A DNA stretch of 64,000 nucleotides from Oryzias latipes (GCF_002234675.1 NC_019872.2:12831950-12895949), one strand, 5' to 3'. Numbered from the stretch's first letter, positions 39,118 to 51,847 are shown. Translations and numbers: made by a program. Notes: generated from the sequence alone by a model not told the origin.

Positions 39118-39500
39118 CATATTACCAAAAGTATTCGCTCTCCCATCCAAATGATCAGAATCAGGTCAGAATCAGGTGTCCTGATCACTTGGCCGGGCCA
39201 CAGGCGTATAAATTCAACAACAGTCATGCAGACTGTTGTTACAAACATTTGTGAAAGAATGGACCGCTCTCAGGAGCTCAGAGAATTCCAGCGTGGAACT
39301 GTCATGGGATGTTACCTGTACAACAAATCCAGTCATGAAATTTCCACATTTCTCCTAAATATTCCACAGTCAACTGTCAGCTCTGTCATAACAAAATGGA
39401 AGTTTGGGAACGACAGCAACTCAGCCACACAGTGGTAGTCCACGTTTAATGATGGAGAAGGGTCAGCGGATGCTGAAGCGCATATAGTATCAAAGAGATC
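39118..39500 (+). mobile_element. Tc1-like 5' fragment, same family as 18522-21339
   Basis: It begins 'atattaccaaaagtattcgctctccc' and encodes the start of a transposase with ERMDRSQELREFQRGTVMGC and PQSTVSSVITKWK, the helix-turn-helix end of a Tc1 enzyme. It stops near 39500, where similarity to the split element ends. The catalytic domain is absent. Confidence 0.82.
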
Positions 39501-39835
39501 ACAGCGCATGCAGGATGAAAACTGCGTAGCTTTGTGTTGTTGTGGTGCAACAACAGTAAAAGCAAAGTTGTCAACAACAAAAATGGAGGTCATCCAGCAG
39601 CTCCTTTTTTCCGCTTGGCTTTTGATACATTGTTTATACAAGTCATTTAATGTTGAGAGACGAGGGGCGGCTAAGCTGAATACGCTGGCACTGGTTTGGT
39701 CGTTATGACCTTCCACCAATGGATGAGTTTTATTGTGTGATGACAGTACCTCCCCCCTAACCTACGACCTATGGGGGGCCAAAAACGGTACGATTTCGGT
39801 CCAGCTTAATGGGTCCAGACCATACCCGTTGGAGG

Positions 39836-40026
39836 AAACCAGGCTTTGGAGTAGCCAATCAACCCATGAGGCATGTCTTTGGGCTGTGGGAGGAAGACGA
39901 AGTGCCCGGGAAAAACCCACACATGCATTGGGAGAACATGCAAACTCCACACAGAAAGTTTTCAGCTTGGATTTGAACCTTCTTGCTGTGAGGCCAAGGC
40001 GCTAACCACTACACCACCGTGCAGCC
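39836..40026 (-). mobile_element. tRNA-headed SINE, minus strand
   Basis: Reading the minus strand: 'gctgcacggtggtgtagtggttagcgcc' (box A), 'ggttcaaatcc' (box B), then 'gtgtggagtttgcatgttctccc', 'gtgtgggtttttcccgggcac' and 'cttcctcccacagcccaaagacatgc'. This is a widespread teleost repeat. The 3' tail is truncated. Confidence 0.8.
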
Positions 40027-40754
40027 CTATTTTACTATCAGGTTTTGTAAAAGAATTCAACAACTGTGTGTTAATGTGAGAAAGTGATGTGACAAACTCA
40101 GCGCTTACCTCTATTTCTGGTCCTTGCCTCATGTGGAAAGTCTATCTGTGACCTCCCAGGTTGTGTCAATGGGCCAAGCTCTTAAACATATACATCCCTT
40201 GGAAGTGATGTGAAGATACTCTTTAATTGGATCAGCTGCGTGTTATGCCTGAAACGCTTCCCAGTTTAATCAAGTTATCAGGGAACCTGTATTGGACACA
40301 ATTTTTCTCCATCAGAGCAAGAAATAAGCCATAGAAAAGGTCAAATGACTGCAATACTTTGTGGAAAAGACTCACATATTTTCTCTATTTTCTGAGATGG
40401 CTTCACCTTCAAATCCTTGACCAATCTATGTTTTTGTTTCTGTTACTCATTTCAAAGAAACGTCACATACTAGGCACAAAAACGTTTAAACTCATTAAGA
40501 TCCAGGCTTTTTGGAAGAAACTAAAATTTTTAAGAATGTCACATGCATCAAATTTGAGAAACATCATTCTATACATCTCATTCATGTTATGTTTACAGAA
40601 GAATGTTTCCATTATATGGGAAAACTGCCTATTTAACTTTATTTCTACATCACAGGTCCTCTGTTGATGTGTGTCACAGTATTTCCTGTTTTCCATAGAG
40701 AACCCCAAAAAGATCCAATGGATGAGCTGGAACAAAATGCTAGTGCTGAGAATG

Positions 40755-40785
<31 letters not shown>

Positions 40786-40787
40786 AA
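40755..40787. repeat. C17 homopolymer plus (CA)8
   Basis: Seventeen cytosines are followed immediately by about eight CA units and an A run. It is a slippage-prone compound microsatellite between sytl2 and dlg2. Confidence 0.9.
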
Positions 40788-42799
40788 AAAAAAGTTCTAC
40801 TTTTGTGTTTGTGTTATCTTAAGCAAAAAGAAGTTGTGGTGTTTTGCACGCATCCATTCTGGTTAACCTCCCTTTGCGTTGCTTATTGGACACTGCACCA
40901 CGTGGCATATCTTCTCCAGACAGGAGCAATTCTTAGCTCCATAATCTGAACAACAATGAGGTCACCAAACTTAAATGAGATTAACAGATGCAAAGAAACG
41001 TTAACCAGCGCTATCTCCACTGAGATGTGTGTTTTTGTGGTGTTTTAATCGCACAAAATGAATTTTAAAAAGCAGAAATTTAACAAACTATATGACAAAT
41101 GTCTATGATGAGATGAGAGTTCTCATTCATAAGGATTTTAGAGCTTGTAAAGAATTAACTTGGCAAGTCCGGACAAAGTTACATAAAATCAATTAGGAAA
41201 CATGTCTGTGTTGGTCCTCCTAGGTAAGTTAAAATGATCTCACACTGGCTACGTAAACCTGTACGAGTGGCAGCCCCTACAGAGGAGTGTATGTCATTCA
41301 TTCACTTTAACGAGTTGAGACTGCCTGAGCTGCATCACTTGAAAAGATTAGCCCTGTTGCTCCGGTGAAGGAAATCCAAGCTGGTAACTGTACTCAGTTA
41401 GAGCACCTACTCACTGGGAATACAAGCAGGCCTCTTTGCACACAAATGAAGGCAGTCATCAAGGTCAAAATCTGCAACACAGATCTACACCAGGGTGGCT
41501 CTGGCAAGCAGGTACCAGGAGATTTCTAGAGGAAAACTGTTTAAACATTTTTCCCAACTTATCCTAAAAAGCAAGGGTTGTGTTATCCGAGTAGCTGAGG
41601 ATCTTAAAGGTGATTGTGTAGCAGGTATTTTGATGCTTGGTTTGTAGTGCATTTTTAAAGACAGTGATGCTCGATATCTATTTGTGAGCTGCAGCTGACA
41701 GAAAATCTTTGTGCGGATTGTCGTGCTAACTGCTGTTACTTTTTAATCCCTGGTCTACTATGCAGTGGAGGTGATTTACAAAACACACTTAAATTGGACT
41801 TTACATGTAATTTTCTACCATTTTTCCTGTTCCAGAGACACAATAACATTCAGTGTTAGCTCCCCCTTCAACTGGGAGACAGAGTTCATGGGGCTAATAT
41901 ACTTTAGATTTTTGTTTTTTCACACAATGGGGACTGACTTCTTCTATTTGAGCCAGGTTCCGGCGTTGCCTGATAGTATCACAGTTTTCCAGCCCAGAAG
42001 TCATCAAATAATCACCTGACCTCACAAAAACCTGTTAGCTGTAATTAGCAACTTTGTTAGTACAACTTTGAGACCATTTTTAATATTACATTCACCCTTT
42101 TCCAGTCAATCAAACCAAACATTAAATAATGAACTGGTATTGTACTTTATAAATGACCGCACAATCTGGCAACACTGAAAGGGAGAAACGGGACCGGGTC
42201 AGTAGGTGGCCTATCTGTGGTCAATTTAAAAATCCATGACTACTATTCATTTTTTTAACGTATTAACTTAATGAACATTTATGGGTCGTAGACTTTTGAC
42301 TGAGATGTAGTTGCTGAATTATTAGCTTTAGAACAGTCAAATTTAGATGTGTTTCAATGACAATTGGGTTTTTCGCTCTGCCTATTTGGCAAGTTTGGGA
42401 CAGGTCCATAGTTTTGGGACGTATCTAGCCAAACACAAAGCTGAGAAACTGGCTTCTAATGCGACAGTGAAACACTGTGAGCTGTAGTCACCCCATGCTT
42501 TGTCTGTCCCTGTGGTGCAGTCTTAGCTTTCACGGTGACATAGATTGCTGCTGTGTGAAAAACTGATACAAGTGCATGTGTCTAAAGTTGGAAGCATCTT
42601 GGTTTGAAATGTCTCAAAAATCTGTCTCCAGGCGTTTTCTTTCACAGCTCTATTCCGATAAATAAAAAACTTGGTGTCACATAAATCCATCCGGGCGTAG
42701 AATGCAGAAGCACAAAGCATTGGTTCACGTGCGTTTACAAAGTCTTTTCATTAAAAGTGGTCGCTTAAACTTGTGTGGCATTCAGCACATCACACATGT

Positions 42800-43050
42800 T
42801 CTACAGCACCAGAGTTTCTGCAAAATATTTCTTCTATAAATCTATCCATGATCTTTCCCCCTATACCTTTCTGACCTTGTTTATGTTGCTACACTGGCCC
42901 ATTCCCTCAGACCGTCCTCCTTCCTCTAATAGTTGGTTCTCCCCTCTGTTTGTCTCATCACTGTGGGGAGCATTTACCTGTTTTGCCCCCCAGTTTTGGA
43001 ACTCCCTTTCTCCCAACCTCTGAAACGTTGGTTTGTTCTTCACTAGCAAG
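42800..43050 (+). mobile_element. non-LTR retrotransposon 3' coding fragment
   Basis: The plus-strand frame reads YKSIHDLSPYTFLTLF ... SDRPPSS ... GAFTCFAPQFWNSLSPNL, matching the C-terminal pattern of many fish LINE reverse transcriptases (HDLAPxYLxDLL ... RSSD ... GxRAFxxAAPxLWNSLP). No RT catalytic core remains. The fragment abuts a dispersed TIR element copy at 43054. Confidence 0.65.
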
Positions 43051-43053
43051 CTT

Positions 43054-43440
43054 GAAGACCCACTCTGATGAAAATTGTGTTTTTGGTGTTTTCAACGTGT
43101 TTTTGCAGCATTTTCCTCATGATTCAGGACATATGTTAAGAAAACTAAGCTTAAAATTGTATTTCTGAGTTTAATATTTATTGAAATCATTGTCGATCAG
43201 CAGCAGACGAAAAACTGTGTTTGAAAAAGTCTATGACGTATTTACTGGGCGGGCCACAAGCTTCCACTCCACAATGGTGAAGGGAAGGGGGGTGGGCTTA
43301 CTCTGCGTCAACAGTCCACAACTCAGAAGCAAATTTCGAATGAAGTCCTGCTGTTCTGCAGAAACTAGGTCTTGGAAAACGACACAGTTTTTGATTTTGG
43401 CTAATGATGGCCAAAATCAAGAACAAAAGATGATCATCTG
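43054..43440 (+). mobile_element. dispersed TIR element, copy 2
   Basis: It begins 'gaagacccactctgatgaaaattg', contains the 'cgggccacaagcttc' block and 'ctgctgttctgcagaaactaggtcttggaaaacgacacag' (30 bases shared with other copies), and ends near 'agatgatc'. It lacks coding capacity. Family description is under 49911-50450. Confidence 0.75.
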
Positions 43441-44814
43441 AGTCTTTGAATTTCACCTTTTCTGACTTGTATACTGTCCTGAAACTAGAATACACTTGCC
43501 TCTTTTAAAACTGCATATTTTTAACTGATCCTGTGTTTTTTAAGTCTTTATTTTATTGTACTCCAAACAAATGAAATATATTAATATTGTTATTTATAAA
43601 TAATTGATCTCTTACCCAACACTGGGATCATGTTGCAGACGTTTTCTAGATTGAATTTTGACATATTGTTATTATCGTCTGACAATCAGTTCCCCCAAAA
43701 GTCATATTCTAGAATTAGATAAAAGCCGATTTTATTTGCCCTGGAAATAAAATCTTGCTGTTTCAGAGTCTGGTCAGTAAGAAGATGACTCCACAACCTG
43801 CTTATTTTTTGTTTTTGACTCTTTTAATGTATTTGTGCTCTAAGCACAAATCTGCAGGCTTTAGACATTTCCACCTTTAACCTTGGATGATATGCAGCTT
43901 AATGCAGCCTGCTAAGTAGGCTCAGTGTAAGCTTTGATCACACACTGCACAAGACTTCAATGGCAGACAAGTTGCCTGACAGCGGCTTATGAATTACTGT
44001 TCCATAATACATTGCAGGCACGTACAGCTGCTGTCCCGACCAAGGGAATCTAAAAATGGACTAGAAAAGTTAGAATCTCCTCTTTTAATCCTGTTGCGTA
44101 TGCAATAAAAACATCGTGATGGGCCTTAATTCAAGCTATATTAGGTACAAACATAATGTTGTGGGCTATAATTGATCACAGAAGGCTTTTAGATTATTTA
44201 TCTGTAAAAAGAAACCAGTGTTACTTGATATTTAATACTTCAGTAGTTGTGAAAAACTTGATTGTGGTTTGCATTCAGCTCACTTAAAGGTTTGAGAGGA
44301 AATAATGTGCACATCAAAGTTCAGCCCTTAAATGCGTTATGAGTGTGTACAGAGTTTAGCATCACAGTCACAACAGTGGAAAATTTCTGCTCTGCGTTCT
44401 TGTGGCTACCTCATGGGGGATAAATTTAGACTTTGGGGTAGGAGACAGAGACTGATGGGTTACTTGTCAAATGCTTTCATATTGTTCTTTAAAAATCTGC
44501 TTTTAGTGAGAAAAACTTGTTTCTACGACAGAAAACTCTAATTATCATTTTCAGCCTGCAAATGTTTCAAACGGTTCAAACGTTTGATGCAAGGCCACCA
44601 ACTTTTATTAAGACATCTGATTGGTTAGTTAATATAATTTAAATAACTTGAGCTATAGCAAAAATATCATGAAAAAAATAGGATTTCCCAGAACATGTTA
44701 ATGAATGTAGCAGAGCACGAATGGTTATTCTGACGGATGTAATGACTGAGTAACAGCTGTTAATTTTCTCTATAGAAGTCTATGGAATTTCAGCTTTTTG
44801 GAACCAGCAGATAC

Positions 44815-45122
44815 TTCCTATTCGGAATGCGGGGGGAGGGGTTGTTCAGTCCAGTCCTTATTTAACTATCACTGGCTGTAAGCCAGCTGGAGAGAGTGTA
44901 AACAGATGGATAACAGGAAGTGGGGACAGGCTTACTTTATGCCAGCATTTCTGCCCACAGCTCAAAGGCAATGTCTAATGAAGTACTGCCGCTCTGCAGA
45001 AACTATGTCCTAGAAAACGACACAGGTTTTTGATTTAGCCTACAAAGAGCATAATCATATTTAAAAGACCCTTGGGAATGCTTTTACAATAGTTTAAAAG
45101 GGTTTAAGGTGGGACTTTAAGG
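44815..45122 (+). mobile_element. dispersed TIR element, copy 3 (3' half)
   Basis: 'agagagtgtaaacagatggataac', 'gccgctctgcagaaactatgtcctagaaaac' and the end 'ttaaggtgggactttaa' align with copy 4. The 5' end is missing. Confidence 0.72.
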
Positions 45123-45819
45123 CCATTCTGGGAATTGTCTGTACCTTTTTGTCTACATGCATGATAATTTTGAATGGTAAGTTCTTGGTATCCACCATTT
45201 ATGTGTAAAAAAATGTGAACTGGTACCTTTTAAATTTAGATCATTGATTTTTTATTTTTTTTGTTGTAGTTGAAAAACTAAAAAATTTTAGTGTTTTTTT
45301 CTGCCATTAGAAGATTAATAATAGTTTGATAGAAATCTTTTTTTGTCTTATCATTTTAGTACGTGAAACAAAAACAAGACATGATTATAGCAAACATTGG
45401 CATTTCACAAGTGTGCTTAAAATGTGAAAATGAAAATTATTCTACATTGTTAAACTGTCATAATTGAAGCAAAATATACTATTGCCTTCAATGTTTTCTG
45501 CTGTGTGCTTCTAACTGTGTGTAAATATTCACTTGCAGATGCTCAAAATGCACTAACAAAAAATGGATTTTGATCCATTTTTTCATCTATTTATGGCACT
45601 TCTTTAGTGCCATCACTTTAACTCCAGTAGCATGTTGAATGAGGATTTATGGTTTTGTTTTGTTTGAGGACATGTCTAAAATATTCCTCCTTTGAGCCGT
45701 CCAGAACCTGCACAAATCAGAGGGGTAAACCATCTGATATTTAGGAACAGCAATATATTCCAAAGTCAAAATGAGCAATCTCCCTTTTTGCAACAGCAGC
45801 AGGTCATGGCCCTAAGACT

Positions 45820-46180
45820 TTAAAGGACTCATTATTATTCATCCAGCTGCAAACTGCTTAAGGTCTCTATTTGATTGAGTCAGGGTGAATGCTGTAGCAT
45901 GACTAAGCTTCTCCATGGAGATTTTTCCCAAGCCTCTGCTGCTGCTATAGCATCTTTTTGCGGCTGTGATTAATCTGGATCCGTGCTTATGCGCAGGTGT
46001 TCAGAGCTGCAGTCACAGCAGCAGATTGAGTTTGAGCATGCTCATAATTGTGTCTCCTGCAGATGAGGAGGGGAAGCAAAAATGAATCAGGCTACAAGTC
46101 CACTACATGGACTGGAAAATCAGGGTGCTGTATGAATAGGAAGTTATGCAAATATCAGCAAAACCCAGCTAAAACTTGAG
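45820..46180. other. non-repetitive intergenic block, possible regulatory DNA
   Basis: A stretch of balanced base composition with no long reading frame and no repeat signature, in otherwise AT-rich repeat-laden DNA about 3 kb before the putative dlg2 promoter. This is only a guess at conserved non-coding sequence; nothing in it was recognised. Confidence 0.2.
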
Positions 46181-46439
46181 TAGGACTTTCATCTCTTTTG
46201 TCGGTGCAGCTGCTGAGCAGGAACATGTTTAAAATAGGTTTCGGTTATAAGACAAACAAATGTCTCTGGATAAATGCTCTTGTGCCAGCAGATGACATGA
46301 ATTGAAAACTATCAAACAACAAAGCAAATTTATCTATGAATAATAATTAACATGCAAAAAACGTACATTTACATACAGAAGCTTGTGCAACACAAAAGTC
46401 ATACATGACATGCAAAACAACATATCTTTAAAGTGCAAT

Positions 46440-47070
46440 TTTTGGCAATTATTTTTACAGCTTTTGCATTTTTCTATTTAGTAATGGCCTAATAAGATTA
46501 AATATAAGGAAAAAATAGGTCTTAAAATCGCTAAAACATTTATAGAATGGTATAAAAAAATAGGTTTTAGATATTAAGATGAAAAAACGTTTTTTTAAAG
46601 CAAATAACATATTCTGTTACAACATAATACTTTAAGAAAGTTAAAAAACTTAACATTTGAATTATCTTTTTGGTGGAGAGCTATTAGCTAACAAATAGCA
46701 TTTTTTTAAGTATTCCAAGCTTTTTTCTATTTATTTTAATTTACATGCAAAACTTTCAGATTAAAAAACAAAACATAATTAATATCAGGACTCCCCGAAA
46801 GGACCCGAATCTTTTAATATCAGAATTAATGAAAAAGGAAAAGTGTGCAGAAGTTTTTGCAAGCCAGAAAAGAACATAATGAAAAAAAATCTCATTTATG
46901 CTATAAAGTTTTCAGGCTATTGAGTATCTTGAAAACAAATATCACAATTAGTCAAAAGATCTTGCGACAAATGAAACCCAAAGGAGACGCGACGTGCAAA
47001 GCATGTGCAGTGTTTTCAGTAGGTTGTGTAATTTGTACAACCCTCTTCTGCACAGTCAGCCAAAGATTAT
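46440..47070 (+). repeat. left arm of a long inverted repeat pair
   Basis: Its reverse complement is found at 50744-51215. The best-conserved stretch is around 46960-47066 ('caaaggagacgcgacgtgcaaag' and following). This copy carries about 150 bp (46664-46811) that the right copy lacks. Both copies keep a similar short frame starting MQKFLQARKEHNEKKSHLC, without a recognised domain. Confidence 0.85.
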
Positions 47071-47259
47071 TATTAGAACACATTATCACATCAAACCAGT
47101 AATTATTGCTGCACATTGCAGTCTGAGTAAAGAAAATCAACAGTTTATTAATTTTAATTTAAAACATTTCAGTAATCATTATTGCACATTACATGATGTG
47201 ATACTGAGTGATGAGTTGTAATTAAAAGAGCTTTGATTATTTCACCACAATCAAGTTCA

Positions 47260-48160
47260 CGCATGTATTTGGACTTATTAAAAAAACCTGTTGATCTTTA
47301 CCGCCTCTTCATATCATGAAATCAGAGTTTCTTTATACATTGAATAGTTGAACATTGTTTAAGCTCATTGCTCAGCCTGTTCCAAATTTTAGTGCTGCAC
47401 ACAGACACACAGAAACTTGTCTTTGTTTTTCTTTTCATTTGATCTTGAAGTTTCTACATCCCCTCAGTTTGTAGCCTCCTTCATTTCCTAAGAACTGTTT
47501 TTGGATATTGCATGGTAACGATTTCCCACTAGCTCTGCATAGAAGTTGTGAGATGTAAAACCAACAAGGTCATACCGGTTTGAAAACTTTCTGATGGCTT
47601 GTTTTTAGAGTAAAAAGAGAGGATTTAGTGAACTCTTATAATTATCCCCCCAAATCTTTATACAGAAGGTGAAATGTAGTTATAATAAGGAGCAGTACTC
47701 TACTTTTGTCTTCTAATATATGTTTAGATTTATTTATGATTGAAATATTATTTTAGACTTTAGTTTGTGTTGGATGTGTAGCTTCCAACTTAGTTTGTCA
47801 TCAATAACAACCCCTAAGAATGTGATTTCTTTAAAACTTTCAATTGAGACATTATTTATTTTAATTGAGAGCTCAGTATTGGCATTATAAATACCAAAAT
47901 ATCACTTTGGTTTTATTGAGGCTCAAAGATAATTTGTTGTAATCCATTCATGATTTTATTTTGCTTTGTTCACCACATTGATAAGTTCCCGATTGTCTGT
48001 AGAACAGATTATATTTTTATTATTGGGAAATACTATTTGTAATGAACTGGCACGCTGTTGGAGTTTTGTCTTTTTCCTCATAGATGGGTAGACTCCTGGC
48101 AGTAAAAATGTTGATATCAAAACTGATTCAAGAACTACGATTTCCATAGGTCCAAAGTTT
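47260..48160 (-). mobile_element. LINE reverse transcriptase 3' fragment, minus strand
   Basis: Minus-strand frames read FPNNKNIICSTDNRELINVV, NYLSLNKTK, ITFLGVVIDDKLSWKLHI, FKPV.PCWFYIS and CSTKIWNRLSNELKQC in order. This is the thumb and C-terminal pattern of non-LTR RTs (LSLNxKKT, FLGVxIDxxLxWxxHI, LWNxLP-like). Stops and shifts between blocks make it a dead fragment. The subfamily is not assigned. Confidence 0.75.
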
Positions 48161-49009
48161 TGTCAATGCAAATGCTCTAAGATCATGGATTTAACACTGC
48201 AATCAAGCCCCAACATCTGAACCCCACCTGGAAATGATCAAAAGCTGCATTTCTTCATATGACAATTGCAGGGTTGTTTCATAAGGCAGTCTTCCAGTTT
48301 TGAATCTTTTTATATGTTTATTACTTTCTAACTTCATTCTTTATTTTTGCCACACAAAATCCTCCAGGTGATGTAAACTAGTGTCTTGGCATACAGATCT
48401 TAGTTTTGGTCGACCTTTTAAAAGTTCCTGTTGAGTCAAACAATTTATAGTTATATGACATAATAACTTTTTAAAATTATAGGTTGAGTGCCCATGCCTT
48501 CAATAATGTCAAGGAAAATTGTTTCTAAAAAACCATAGCTATTGGCCAATATTGTACTCCGCACTGATAAAAAAAAAAAAAAAAGTTAGTTGAATTTCTG
48601 GGGTGACTATATGAATAGAAAAAAAAGCTGAACCATTTTGTCAGAAAAAAATCTATTACTAACCCTGAAATTTGTCTTTGATTAAAAAAAATACTCTATT
48701 TTGTGTATTAGTACATTTATGATTTTTCGGTGGATTAAAATGTCAACAATAGAAATGACTACTAATAAGAAGCTTAAAAAATGTTTTAACAAAAAGTTGA
48801 TATAAATGAATTTGTGGTTAGTTTCAGAACTCTTTTTGTATCCTCCACATTACCTTACATTGAAATGAGGGAATATAACATTGAAAAAAATATATGTTTA
48901 ATGCTTTTAACAAGAATTAGTGAATTAAACCTTAAATTAGGCTCAGAGACTATATATTATTTCAAATGTTGATAAGATTAAAGTAAATTACATGTTTTGT
49001 TCTTTCAAC

Positions 49010-49640
49010 TTCTATTTCCCGCGCTTGTGTAACTCTGTGAAACGTCCGGGCTAAACGACTACAACCAAGAATATGGTTCCTACTTGGCTGGGGGAAAAAA
49101 ACGCTACAGTGGGGCGGGGTGTCGGGGTTTTGTCGCAGTTGGCGATGCAGCATTATAGAAATAGTTCTAACACAACACTGCCTGTGTTTCCACACACATT
49201 TTTACTCCGTAGACTTTATGCTGCAACACGGTGGGCGGTAGTTTTCATGTGAGTACTTTTTTTCCTAGTACCGGGCAGAATTTTCCGCACGCAGCCCCCC
49301 CGGCGTACCCACACAAAAAAAGCTTGATGTACGAGCATGCAGGAGGAGAGGGGGAAAAGCGTGGGGGTGAGTAAACACTTTTAACAGTTCGGTGAATTTC
49401 GGTTCGTGTTGTCCACGTTTTTGCTGGGGAAGTGGCTCGGCGGCTGGGTTTGAGTTGAAACTGCAGAAACTAAAGTCTCTTTCTTCCAGTCTCTTCTCCA
49501 GCGCATCAGCCCCCTCCCCTCCCTGCTCCTGTCAGCTGAACATCCATTCACTGATAAGTGCGTGGAAGCCGTTCATGTATGAGGGGGGGCTGCTTTGTGA
49601 TGCGGTTGGGATGAAACGGGAACTCCTGTGTGGATGAGAC
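49010..49640 (+). promoter_or_regulatory. CpG-rich block, candidate dlg2 promoter
   Basis: Locally GC- and CpG-rich in an AT-rich region, with a GC box 'ggggcgggg' at about 49111 and many CG dinucleotides up to 49440. It sits about 4 kb upstream of the first recognised dlg2 exon on the same strand and contains a short ATG frame ending at a good splice donor (49337-49366). Promoter activity is inferred from composition and position only. Confidence 0.5.
49337..49366 (+). CDS. dlg2: candidate dlg2 first coding exon
   Basis: ATG at 49337 opens MQEERGKSVG and stops exactly at a GTGAGT donor at 49367 in phase 0, which is the phase needed by the exon at 53341. Mammalian DLG2 has several alternative short first exons spliced to the same downstream exon, so a brief N-terminus is plausible. 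The residues do not match a known DLG2 N-terminus and carry no palmitoylatable Cys pair, so other upstream first exons may exist. Confidence 0.35.
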
Positions 49641-49910
49641 TGTGGGAAACAGGTGACGGGGAGAGGGATGCTCTGTTGGAACATCGCTGTTGTGTAATTG
49701 ACTGAAGCGACTGCAAGAAAAGACCATAAAAACATTGGGATGACAATATGGCTCTTGATTATATAGAATCATATATATAAACAAAAATGCTCATTAGTAC
49801 TTTGAATAAAACCGGTGATGCACTTCCTGCTTCTTTAAACCATTTATTAACTGGATTGTTTTATTAATAATGTGACAATAAATATATTATTTAGGTTATT
49901 TTCATTTTTC

Positions 49911-50450
49911 AAGACTCACTCCAGTGAAAATTTGTGTTTTTGTGGTGTTTTGAACATAGTCTTGTAGCATTTTTCTCATGGAGGACATACATAAAGAAAA
50001 TTGAATTTCTGAGTATTTCTTCGTTGTGAATCAGGAGCAGATGAAAAAAATGCAGTTGGACAAAGCTTGTGGTTGTAGGCCACAAGCTCCTTGCTCCGCT
50101 GCATTCCGCTGCATCCACTTGCAGGTGAATAGATCCATGTAGGTCTTTGTTTTCGTGGTCCGAACTGGCATCTGGCTCAAAACTGTGGGGCTGGATAGCT
50201 GATGAGGAAGACGTAAGCTAGCGGGAGAGAGTGCAAACAGATGGATGACGGGAAGTGGAGACAGGCTTACTCGATGCCATCAGTGTCGCAATCAGAGGTG
50301 AATTTCTATTGGACTCCTGCCGCTTTGCAGAAACTATGTCGTAGGAACACGACACAGGTTTATTTTGCCTACAAAGATCTTAATCATAGTTAATAGACTG
50401 CTGGGAACACTTTTAAAGTAGATAAACTGATGATTGGATTTGGCCTTTAA
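49911..50450 (+). mobile_element. dispersed TIR element, copy 4 (full length)
   Basis: About 540 bp, starting 'aagactcactccagtgaaaatttgtgttttt' (31 bases shared in part) and ending 'gattggatttggcctttaa', which inverts to a related start, so the ends are imperfect terminal inverted repeats. Conserved inner blocks are a 'ggccacaagctcc' segment, 'cagatggatgacgggaagtgg', 'gccgctttgcagaaactatg' and 'gggaacacttttaaagta'. No coding capacity: a non-autonomous DNA element present five times in this window. It lies in the putative first intron of dlg2. Confidence 0.78.
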
Positions 50451-50743
50451 TGGGATGTTTCTTTAAAATGTGAAAATTAACTAAAAAATTGAAGTTTTCT
50501 CATTTTTAAGTAGGTGATTGTGGTTTAAGAGGTGGGGTGTTTCCCCGAACAACAGACTAGATTGGAAATGTAACCCTGAAGTTGTTTATGAACTAGAACA
50601 AAGCACGCTCTATGATGTAACAAAGGTTTTGACCCTTCCGTGTTTCCAGAGAGGTATTGCATTTCTTTCACAACAATCATAAAGAGGCCATGCAGTCTTC
50701 TGCCACACTCAGTGATCCTAAGAAACTGACTGTTCCTCAGTAG

Positions 50744-51215
50744 CATCTTTGGCTGATTGTGCAGAAGAGGGTTGTACAAATTACACAACCTACTGAAAAC
50801 ACTGCACATGCTTTGCACGTCGCGTCTCCTTTGGGTTTCATTTGTCGCACGATCTTTTGACTAATTGTGATATTTTTTGTCAGGATACTAAAAAGCCTGA
50901 AAGCTTTATAGCATAAATGAGATTTTTTTTCATTATGTTCTTTTCTGGCTTGCAAAAAAATCTGCATACTTTTCCTTCTTCATTAATTCTGATATTAAAA
51001 AATTAAAATGTTAACTTTTTTAACTTTCTTAATTTATTATGTACTAACAGAATATGTTATTTGCTTAAAAAAATATTTTTTAACTTAACATCTGAAACCT
51101 ATATTTTTCTATAAATATTTTAGCAATTTTTAAACATTTTATTCCCTTATATTTAATCTTATTAGGCCATTACTAAATAAAAAAATGCAAAAGCTGTAAA
51201 AATGATTGCCAAAAT
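50744..51215 (-). repeat. right arm of a long inverted repeat pair
   Basis: Inverted partner of 46440-47070, separated by 3.7 kb that contains the CpG-rich block and the candidate dlg2 first exon. Identity is high by eye, nearly perfect over the 'gcacatgctttgcacgtcgcgtctcc' portion (50805-50830). It is probably two copies of one dispersed repeat rather than a segmental duplication, but the family was not recognised. Confidence 0.85.
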
Positions 51216-51847
51216 ATATTTTAAATTTGATATATTTAACTAATTTATAAAATTTTCATTTTTTAGCATATCATCGTTAAAGCTTTTGCCCTTTTTTTCC
51301 CAGTGGCCAGTAAATTAATTGTCTGTCTTTAACTTTGTTTGGGATATTCACAACTTTTTTGTGGCTTATTCAACTTTAAGCAAACAGTTTTCAAATTTCC
51401 TCAAACGTAGCGTAAATGTGCTCACTTCTATTCTGATGCATTCAGATTCACAGTTGCATTTGATTGAGGCTTCCTTCTTAAAAATAGCAGAACTCGTGAG
51501 CTGGTTTGGTTTTAAAAAAAAAAGCGTATGAAATGCATGGAGGGAAATTGCGAGATGACAGATGCAGGCTTGTCTGTGCTCCTCTTAAAAAAAGTGTAGA
51601 GTTCTGCATTACTACACTGCTTCTGTGACTTAGAAGAAGTTACTTTTACTGAATGATTTCAAAACATGAAGTCTGACTGATGTTTTTGTAAACTCATAAC
51701 ATTCTTCTGGCTTTCAAAAGTGCACAAATGTGACCTCAAACGAGCCCTAAAGTGAACCCTTTTCTTAGTTTAGTGTGTACTAAGCTTCTTTTTTACACCC
51801 TTTATGATGGACCCTTTTAAAAAAATAAAGATTTAACACAGTGCAAA

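Noticed and set aside
46845..47102. 85-codon frame with a 76-codon relative in the inverted copy at 50737-50967
   Set aside because: Not called as a gene: no recognisable domain, the copies diverge at silent and non-silent sites alike by eye, and it belongs to a repeat. Kept as an open point under the inverted-pair finding.
49392..49637. 81-codon frame starting MNFGSCC in the CpG-rich block
   Set aside because: No splice donor in the needed phase was seen and the Cys-rich start has no match to DLG2 N-termini; likely chance in GC-rich DNA.
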